From NCBI GenBank assembly GCA_024330945.1, contig JANDJJ010000008.1:1-41084 (forward strand): a stretch of DNA of 41,084 bases. The letters run 5' to 3'. Position numbers and translations under genes: made by a program. This document shows, piece by piece, positions 35,486 through 41,084 of this stretch. Each line of letters opens with the position of its first letter. The stretch's first letter is position 1. The DNA is from Nitrospira sp. Its GTDB lineage: Bacteria > Nitrospirota > Nitrospiria > Nitrospirales > Nitrospiraceae. Below the pieces are notes generated by a model. The model worked only from the letters and a program-made list of their open reading frames with translations. It was not told the origin of the DNA and ran no database searches.

Positions 35486-36186
35486 GGAAAGCGACGGAAA
35501 CGAGAAGATGGAGTCAGGAGGTCGCCGCGCGTGCGGTGGAGTTCGGCTGTTTATTGGTTTGCGCGGCATCGTTGATCCTGCCCGCCGGCTGTGCTACGAG
35601 CGAGGAGACGATCAGGAAATCGCAAGGGTATTATCAAGAGGGAGTGGCCAGTCTTCCGGGTGATCGGCAACGGGCGTTCGTGTCGTTTCAGAAAGCGATC
35701 CAGTTGAATCCCAACAATAAAGAGGCACGGTATGCGTTGGGGCACGTGTACGCGATGCAGGGGAAACTGGCGAAGGCGGAGGAAGAATTCCGCGCAGCGA
35801 TCGAGATCGACGAGGATTTTTCGGAAGCCCACACCTACCTGGGGCAAATTCTGGCGAGCCAGGGTCGTTGGGATGACGCAATTAAATCCTACAGGCGGGC
35901 TTTGGCGAACCCGCTCTATGCAACTCCCGATCTGGCCTGGTTTCATTTAGGGAGGGCTCTGGAGCAAAAGGGCGATCTTCCGGCCTCGATCGAGGCGTTG
36001 GAGGATGCGTCATCCACCAGTCCGCCGAGCATTCCACCGGCAATGACCCAATTGGAATTGGGGCGGCTGTATTTGAAGTCGGGATATTTCGCCAAGGCGC
36101 GAGAGGCGCTGAAAAAAGCGGAGATGTTGGATCAGAACGGAGAATATGCCGCGGCTGCCGCTGAACTGTCGGTTCAATTGAAGTAG
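35482..36186 (+). CDS. TPR-repeat lipoprotein (PilF/PilW-like)
   Basis: 234 residues from a GTG that overlaps the kinase stop (GTGA). Lipobox LPAGC places the lipidated Cys at 37. Tandem TPRs follow: FVSFQKAIQLNPNNKEARYALGHVY, KAEEEFRAAIEIDEDFSEAHTYLG, DAIKSYRRALANPLYATPDLAWFHLG and later ones. The pattern resembles type IV pilus assembly lipoprotein PilF/PilW, and it directly precedes a RodZ-type gene, as PilF does in some proteobacteria. No other pilus genes are in the window, so pilus function is unproven. Confidence 0.8.
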   Translation: MRKATETRRWSQEVAARAVEFGCLLVCAASLILPAGCATSEETIRKSQGYYQEGVASLPGDRQRAFVSFQKAIQLNPNNKEARYALGHVYAMQGKLAKAEEEFRAAIEIDEDFSEAHTYLGQILASQGRWDDAIKSYRRALANPLYATPDLAWFHLGRALEQKGDLPASIEALEDASSTSPPSIPPAMTQLELGRLYLKSGYFAKAREALKKAEMLDQNGEYAAAAAELSVQLK

Positions 36187-36197
36187 CAGAGGGGACC

Positions 36198-37133
36198 ATG
36201 GAGTCGGTCGGCGAATTTTTCAGACAGGTACGAGAAGCGAAGGGGTTGACCGTCGACGAGGTGTCCTCCAAGACCAGAATTCGGGCCGACTTCGTCCGGG
36301 CGCTCGAGGAGGGCAATTTTTCCAAGCTCCCCGACCAAGTGTTCGCCAGGGGGTTCGTTCGCTCCTATGCTCGCTCGCTCGGCTTGGACGAGGAAGACGC
36401 GATTCAGCGGTTCACCAAGTCGGCCGGCACGTTTTACGAAAAGCAGGACGAACGGGAACGGCTCAAGCTCCGTCAGATTGAAGAGGAGCGAAAGCGTCGG
36501 GCGAATCGAAAAGTGGTGGGAGTGGCGATTGGAATCGCCGTGGTCGTCTTGATCGTTTTGCTGAGTCGGGAACAATCGTCCATGCTCCGGCACGCGGATT
36601 CGGACCAGGTTCTTACCGCGCAAAACAGTGTGGGGACCGTGAAAAATGAACTCGCCGCGACATCCCCGCGGGATGGCGGGGAGCCGGAATTCTCCGGTGA
36701 GTCCCTCAAACAACATGATAAAACGACGACGCAGCAGTCTCTGACGTCGGGGGATGACGCTCGCCATCTTGAACCGACTCCTCCGCCCATTGCGGTGTCA
36801 AGAGCGGAATCCCAGACGGCGTATACCGTGTCACCCGGCGCGGACGGGCCGTTGGGGGGGATTGCTTTTGACAGGAGCGGAATTTCCGGAGACGATCAAT
36901 TGGTGCTGGATCTGGAGGCCACTGAATTAAGCTGGGTTGTCGTGCAAGTCGACAATGGCAGTCCGCAGGAGTCGTTGTTAAGGCCTGGTGAAAAGGCACA
37001 GTGGAAAGGTCAGAATCAGTTCGTCCTCACGCTCGGCAACGCCGGCGGAGTCAAGGCGGAATTGAACGGGAAGCCGCAAAAACCGTTTGGCCCAAGCGGC
37101 AAAGTCGCGCGCGATATTGTGTTGAAGCGATAA
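36198..37133 (+). CDS. rodZ: RodZ-type cell-shape protein (HTH + TM + DUF4115)
   Basis: 311 residues. The N-terminal Xre-like HTH (VGEFFRQVREAKGLTVDEVSSKTRI, then FVRALEEGNFSKLP and ARGFVRSYARSLGLD) is of the RodZ type that contacts MreB. One TM helix lies near residues 108-126 (VVGVAIGIAVVVLIVLL). A low-complexity periplasmic linker leads to a C-terminal DUF4115 domain (LVLDLEATELSWVVVQVDNG, GNAGGVKAELNGK). It begins 12 nt after the TPR lipoprotein. It is the last gene of the long plus-strand run. Confidence 0.9.
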   Translation: MESVGEFFRQVREAKGLTVDEVSSKTRIRADFVRALEEGNFSKLPDQVFARGFVRSYARSLGLDEEDAIQRFTKSAGTFYEKQDERERLKLRQIEEERKRRANRKVVGVAIGIAVVVLIVLLSREQSSMLRHADSDQVLTAQNSVGTVKNELAATSPRDGGEPEFSGESLKQHDKTTTQQSLTSGDDARHLEPTPPPIAVSRAESQTAYTVSPGADGPLGGIAFDRSGISGDDQLVLDLEATELSWVVVQVDNGSPQESLLRPGEKAQWKGQNQFVLTLGNAGGVKAELNGKPQKPFGPSGKVARDIVLKR

Positions 37134-37143
37134 CGCCGATACC

Positions 37144-37173
37144 AAGGGAATGATGTCACGCGCATCATCCTTG
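37144..37173. other. Imperfect hairpin downstream of rodZ
   Basis: AAGG-ATGATG pairs with CATCAT-CCTT around a TCACGCG loop (bulged GA). There is no T-run, so it may be only an RNA 3'-end stabiliser. Apart from this and the promoter at 37372, I see no gene or other signal in 37134-37502. Confidence 0.3.
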
Positions 37174-37371
37174 CCAGTCTCTTCGTTGACGTCATTTTAT
37201 TTCCCTTTATGGAGATCGAACATCCTCTGAGAAAGGTTGTTGTGTGTGCCCATGGGGGGTGCAGCCGTTCAGAAAATTTTCGCGCCTCGGTGTCTTCAAC
37301 GGAAAAATAGCGCGGTGACGGAGTAAGAGCGATCACTTGACGGGAGATGAGGACAGCGAAAGGGTCGTTTC

Positions 37372-37401
37372 TTGACAGGAATTTAAAGGGGTTGGTATAG
37401 T
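37372..37401 (+). promoter_or_regulatory. Near-consensus promoter of the cytochrome c gene
   Basis: TTGACA (37372-37377) and TATAGT (37396-37401) are 18 bp apart, matching 6/6 and 5/6 consensus. The predicted start near 37408 gives a leader of about 95 nt before the gene at 37503. This is the best sigma-70-type match in the window. Confidence 0.75.
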
Positions 37402-37502
37402 CCGGTCGTTTTGACGGCTTTTGCATGCGTCTTATGGCATTTCAACCTGCCGCTTGTTGCGGAATCAATGCACGGTCAGTTCAATACAAAGGAGGATGTG
37501 TG

Positions 37503-37949
37503 ATGGGGTATCTGTCTAAGTTTTTGGGGGTCAGCGCAGCGCTGGTGCTGTTGTCGGCTTCTCTGGTTGGAGCGGAAGAGCGAGATCCTACGAAGCCCCG
37601 TGTTCCGGCCGATCAACTTGCGGATGCAAAAGCTATGAAGAATCCGATAGAGCCGACTGCGGACAGCATTGCCAAGGGAAAGGCTCTGTATGAAGGGAAG
37701 GGCACCTGTTTCAACTGTCATGGGAAAACAGGAAAGGGTGACGGCCCCGCCGGCGCGATGTTGAATCCAAGCCCGCGTAACTTTACCAACTGCAAGTTCC
37801 ACAAGAAGCGGAAAGACGGCGAGCTCTTCTGGGTTATTAAGAACGGCAGCCCCGGTACCGGGATGGTCTCGTTGATTCCGGCCGCCATCAACGACGAAGA
37901 AGCGTGGCATATCATCAACTACGAGCGAAGCTTCTGCAAGGGTGAATAA
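37503..37949 (+). CDS. Small mono-haem c-type cytochrome, periplasmic
   Basis: 148 residues. The signal peptide is about residues 1-24 (FLGVSAALVLLSASLVGAEE, cut after VGA). A single haem site CFNCH lies about residue 78. The surrounding IAKGKALYEGKGTC and GKTGKGDGPAGAM are typical of class I cytochromes in respiratory chains. The sixth ligand is probably Met in PGTGMVS. AAGGAGG lies 6-7 nt before the ATG, a strong ribosome-binding site that fixes the start. With a near-consensus promoter and a perfect terminator it is a stand-alone, probably highly expressed gene. It is likely a soluble electron carrier; its partner oxidase or dehydrogenase is not in the window. Confidence 0.9.
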   Translation: MGYLSKFLGVSAALVLLSASLVGAEERDPTKPRVPADQLADAKAMKNPIEPTADSIAKGKALYEGKGTCFNCHGKTGKGDGPAGAMLNPSPRNFTNCKFHKKRKDGELFWVIKNGSPGTGMVSLIPAAINDEEAWHIINYERSFCKGE

Positions 37950-38005
37950 GAGCCGGACACTATCGGTGTCTATCGGGTAGGCGTCCAATTCCAGTAGATC
38001 AACGC

Positions 38006-38042
38006 GGCGGGCGGGAAGTAATCTTCCCGCCCGCCTTCGTTT
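38006..38042 (+). terminator. Intrinsic terminator of the cytochrome c gene
   Basis: GGCGGGCGGGAAG (38006-38018) pairs over 13 perfect bp with CTTCCCGCCCGCC (38023-38035), loop TAAT, followed by TTCGTTT. It is located 57 bp after the stop codon. Confidence 0.88.
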
Positions 38043-38065
38043 GGTGGCGCGACAAGAAAAAGCAC

Positions 38066-38431
38066 TTACTGCGGCGAGACGGTCACTCTCGTTCCTTCCT
38101 TCACCGGCGGTTCGATCTTAATGTGTGGTCCCTCAACCTTGGGGAGGAGACCGGCGCCGGGTTTTTCGATGATTCGCCGATTCTCTTCGTTGATCAAAAG
38201 ATTTTGTTTGCTGTGACTCTCGTTGGCGCGAGCAGAGTCAACAAGGGCCTCTTGCACTGTCGCATTCCTTTGGCCGGAATCGTTCGCCAGTAACTGGCCG
38301 TTGACCGGATCTACGGCCTTTGCCATGGGATAGCCCGGGTGTTTGGGAAGCATCGCCGGATTGGCAAGCGCGAGGAGGGAACCGACGAGCCATCCGGCCA
38401 CGACACAGCACGCAATAAGCGAGAGTTTCAT
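38066..38431 (-). CDS. Small exported protein of unknown function
   Basis: About 121 residues. The signal peptide is residues 1-22 (LSLIACCVVAGWLVGSLLALA, probable cut after ALA). The mature part is polar with no Cys, has a helical middle (VQEALVDSARANESHSKQNLLINEENRRIIE) and a Lys/Pro-rich tail (PKVEGPHIKIEPPVKEGTRVTV). I recognise no family. The ATG at 38431 is fixed by AAGGAGG 7 nt upstream. It converges with the cytochrome c gene. Periplasmic location is inferred from the signal peptide only. Confidence 0.7.
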   Translation of the reverse strand: MKLSLIACCVVAGWLVGSLLALANPAMLPKHPGYPMAKAVDPVNGQLLANDSGQRNATVQEALVDSARANESHSKQNLLINEENRRIIEKPGAGLLPKVEGPHIKIEPPVKEGTRVTVSPQ

Positions 38432-38762
38432 GGCGCGACCTCCTTGGTGAAGTGAAAAACAGGAGTGTGCGATCGAGACATACATATACACTTTGGTGGA
38501 GGCAATGGCAGAGAAGCGGACGGACGAGAGGAAAAGACACCTACCCCGGTTTCATACGGTGCCTCTGGGCCTGACAATAACATTGCGTACCGGTCGGACC
38601 GAAGTCAAGCGGGCTGCAGGATGATCCTCGACGGGCTGATCGCAATGTGTGGCGGAAGCTGATTAGAGGTTTCCGATGCGGACAATCCAACGCCTGTCCA
38701 CATGGACCGACCGATCAAGATTGAGGATGAGTTGAAACTTCAAGAGAAGACGCCAAGCTGCA
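38432..38762. other. Intergenic region, no gene seen
   Basis: This 331-bp stretch between two minus-strand genes has no convincing coding region. A minus-strand frame just after the antitoxin-like gene stays open for about 33 codons and contains RRWIVRIGNL, faintly like a RelE-type toxin end, but it has no start codon and is too short to call. Confidence 0.4.
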
Positions 38763-38969
38763 TCATTGGCGGTTGTATTCGGTGTCGGGTGGATTGTCCC
38801 AGAGCGTGGTGAAGGCCGTTTGCGCCAGATGTTCCGCTTCCTGTGTCAGCGAGCCTCTCTCCGTTTCCCGATGAACTAAAAAGTCAATGAAGTCGACCAC
38901 CTCGGTCTGTCGCTCCTGAGGCAGCTCCCGCAACTTTTCGATAATGATCTGTTCGGTCATCTTTGTCAT
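38763..38969 (-). CDS. DUF2281-type antitoxin-like small protein, no toxin partner seen
   Basis: 68 residues. IIEKLRELPQERQTEVVDFIDFLVHRE is the typical N-terminal helix pair of the DUF2281 group, and FTTLWDNPPDTEYNRQ matches the usual C-terminal tail (WDNPxDxxY). Such proteins are annotated as antitoxins of type II modules, normally with a PIN or RelE/MazF-like toxin directly downstream. Here no toxin gene follows within 300 bp and upstream lies a pseudogene, so it is an orphan. A short AT-rich stretch ahead of it (39010-39060) could carry its promoter. Confidence 0.72.
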   Translation of the reverse strand: MTKMTEQIIIEKLRELPQERQTEVVDFIDFLVHRETERGSLTQEAEHLAQTAFTTLWDNPPDTEYNRQ

Positions 38970-39122
38970 AGGCTTACCCCTCGAAAAACCCGGCGCAGAC
39001 TACACCGCTTTGAAAAAAAATTCAATCGTCTCGTTCGCAAAAAATAATTTTCTGTTCTGGAAATTCGAAGCCATTGATAAACCGATGATCCAGTGGTGAG
39101 TTGAGAGGGAAAAATGAACGGG

Positions 39123-40946
39123 CTAGAGGTGATGGGTGGGTACAAGTGCGGCAGGGGGGGACAAGATAAGCGAGGCGACGATGTCGCTCGGCTCAAACGT
39201 CGGAAAAATCATCGGGCGCTGCTCCGCATTTAACCGAGACTCGGCCGCCCACGTCACTTTTGGGCGTACGTAGCCGGCAAGTTCTCCGAGCGTGATGAAA
39301 CCGGTTTGATTGGTGTCGGCTTCTCCGTGAAGTCCGCGAGAAAGAAATAGGTGAACAGCTCGTGGCTGTGAGCGTCACCTTCCAAGCCGGTCTTGAATGA
39401 TTCGCCGCCGATCATTTTGATCATGGTCTCCCCATTGAGATCCCAACGGGGGAGGGATGTTTGCCTATCCGGACTCGTCGTGCAATTTGGACATCAGGCC
39501 GTCAAAGATGAAGAGGGTCTGTCGGACGTTGAGTTTGGCGATGGTTGACGCGATGTGCCGAAGCGGATAGAGGCGCGCCTCCGCCGCACGACTTGTATCG
39601 GATAAAGCCGGCAATACTTCGCCGTTTGGAGCGACCATCGCCTGACCGGAAAAATAGACGATGACAACAGCGTTCTTGTCTATGCGCTGAGGAGGCCATG
39701 TGGTGAATGCAATATCGACAGCGGCGCGATGGGCTTACAGATCCCGGAGCAGCATCACGTTGGATGCAGGCACGCCTCCGATTGTCTGAAAATAGTCGGC
39801 TACCCTCTGCGCATCCATGGAGGCGTATTTTCTCGGCTTGGCCTGAGGGAGCTGGTACTTACTGATGCCGATAGTGATCAGGTGGGTCCCCGGCCGCTGA
39901 AAAGCGGATCGAAGAGAGGGAGTCCGATCCACGTCGTTTAGGCTGGCCCCGGCCGGCTGAATCGTCAGGAAGAGCGTTTGAGGAGGTGCGATCGGTTTTC
40001 CCGCCTGAGTCAGGGTGACATGGATTTCAGCTTGGAGTGGCTGGAGAGTCGGAGGCAAGGTCGCCATGAACTCCAACGATTTCGTCTGGGCCGGTTGTAA
40101 GGGGGGGAGCGTCAAGGTCGTCGCGGGGAAGAGATTGAGAACCTCGGGCGTGCCCGTGAGGGAAGCCGAGACGTTCTGAACCGGGATCGTGCCGGTATTG
40201 ACCACATCAACCCGAACCCGCACGTGCTCACCGCTTTCCAGAATTAAGTCGCCGTTTTCGTCGAGCAGCAGAGCTTTGAAACGAAGCGCGGACGAGGTGG
40301 AAGACGTCGCCGAAAGAGGTGATCCGGCCGTCGCCGAGAAAGCGGACGGATCTGAGGCCGATTCCTGAAGGACGGAAGACGAGGGCGGTTGTTCCCCGAA
40401 CGCGGTTCTGGTGTCCAGAAAGACTTTTGCGGCCAACTCTTCGGCCGTATCGCGGACGAAGGGGGAGATGACATAGTCGCAATTTCTACCAATCTGCTCC
40501 AACCGCAGGCGCTCTCGCCGGTCCACTCTGAATTCTGTTTCCCGCAAGACGACGCCCCGGCTGTCGGAGGTCCGGACGAGCGCATTCATTCGCAAGGTTG
40601 CCGGCGCCCGATCGTACAAAGCATCCTTGTCGAGATTAAATGACCACTCCCGGACCTCGAACGTAATCACATGATCCGGACGGATTTCGTTTTCTCGGCC
40701 CGTTTCGGAGACAACCGCTTTGAACGTTCGGGACGCCTCTTCACGCAACGCCTTCTCAATCTGACGACCGATCGGAACTTCTCCCATCTGGCCGCAGGAA
40801 TTGGTGTAGCGAAAGGTCTGTTGCGCGATGGAAGAAGAGATGTCCAGTTTGACGGTATAGGGCAGCAGATCCTTGGCGGGGGAAGCATCCAGCCGCGGGA
40901 TGCACGCCGGGACGCATCCGATGATCAATAGTAGGGCAGTTCTCAT
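39123..40946 (-). pseudogene. Decayed caspase-like (peptidase C14 fold) lipoprotein gene
   Basis: The first 403 codons from ATG 40946 are open: a lipoprotein-like signal (ALLLIIGC), a beta-rich domain (about residues 30-185), a CARDB/Ig-like domain (LILESGEHVRVRVDVVNTGTIPVQNVSASL) and the beginning of a caspase fold (THLITIGISKYQLPQ, MDAQRVADYFQ, VPASNVMLLRDL). A TAA at 39737-39735 then interrupts the same frame, which continues as AVVIVYFSGQAMVAPNGE and LFIFDGLMSKL to a TAG at 39467-39465. The rest continues in a second frame (MIKMIGGESFKTGLEG, HELFTYF) and a third (GLHGEADTNQTGFITLGELAGYV) to a stop at 39123. So there are two stops and two frameshifts. The strand expected to end in SGHG reads SGQA, so the catalytic His is absent. 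Earlier in-frame starts up to 41066 exist. Confidence 0.82.
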
Positions 40947-41084
40947 CAGCACGGATAAATTTCTTGGCGGCCATGGATTGATCGGAGAGGATGTCATGAG
41001 TCGCACGGTCGTCATCCGTTTTTGAGGCGAAGCATCGGGGCAATTACGGTACTGGAAACATGGCACGAAAGCAACCGTGGACTC

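Noticed and set aside
37016..37426. 136-codon antisense frame over the rodZ end and the cytochrome promoter
   Set aside because: No ribosome-binding site or family signal, and it overlaps rodZ and a strong promoter.
38966..39196. 76-codon minus-strand frame between the antitoxin-like gene and the pseudogene
   Set aside because: Overlaps the pseudogene end in a different frame, Ser/Pro/Arg-rich with no family signal.

Overview
The window looks like chromosomal DNA from a Gram-negative (two-membrane) bacterium with fairly high GC content. Evidence for an outer membrane includes a full Tol-Pal cluster, a TonB-dependent receptor, several lipoproteins and LspA. The gene content, the style of the proteins and the decayed caspase-like lipoprotein next to a small cytochrome c fit a Nitrospirota/Nitrospira-like organism. 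That placement is an inference; no rRNA or other marker in the window settles it. Most of the window is core chromosome. I see no insertion sequence, prophage or CRISPR array.

Layout. (1) 1-923: the 5' end of thiC (minus), preceded by a promoter, a TPP riboswitch and a riboswitch-linked terminator, diverging from nadA; a 14-bp perfect palindrome lies between the two genes. (2) 923-7635: nadA, ileS and lspA on plus; then uppP and a DUF2024 gene on minus; then a coiled-coil/HhH lipoprotein on plus that ends in a strong terminator. (3) 7757-12423: an amidohydrolase and a three-part fusion (MFS flippase + PlsC acyltransferase + acyl-ACP synthetase), both minus. (4) 12554-17728: a compact minus-strand cassette of REC-only response regulator, TonB-dependent receptor, periplasmic substrate-binding protein and HAMP histidine kinase. 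It has no ABC permease or ATPase and looks like a cross-envelope sensing unit. (5) 18033-23930: an SRPBCC protein, trpS with an overlapping M50 protease, a TPR/periplasmic-binding lipoprotein-activator-like protein, xerD, and tRNA-Val and tRNA-Asp.

(6) 24166-37133: a long plus-strand run. It begins with tolQ-tolR-tolA-tolB-pal and two successive CpoB/YbgF-like TPR lipoproteins. It continues through mutL, miaA, mtnP, a PfkB kinase, a TPR lipoprotein and rodZ. Short gaps and 4-bp stop/start overlaps suggest one or a few operons linking envelope integrity, mismatch repair, tRNA modification, methylthioadenosine salvage and cell shape. (7) 37372-38035: a self-contained mono-haem cytochrome c unit with near-consensus promoter, strong RBS and perfect terminator. 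(8) 38066-41084: a small exported protein of unknown function, an orphan DUF2281 antitoxin-like gene, and a decayed caspase-like lipoprotein gene with two in-frame stops and two frameshifts.

Most interesting items: the regulator/TonB receptor/binding protein/kinase cassette (12554-17728), and the pseudogenised caspase-like lipoprotein (39123-40946), whose visible catalytic motif already has Gln in place of His.
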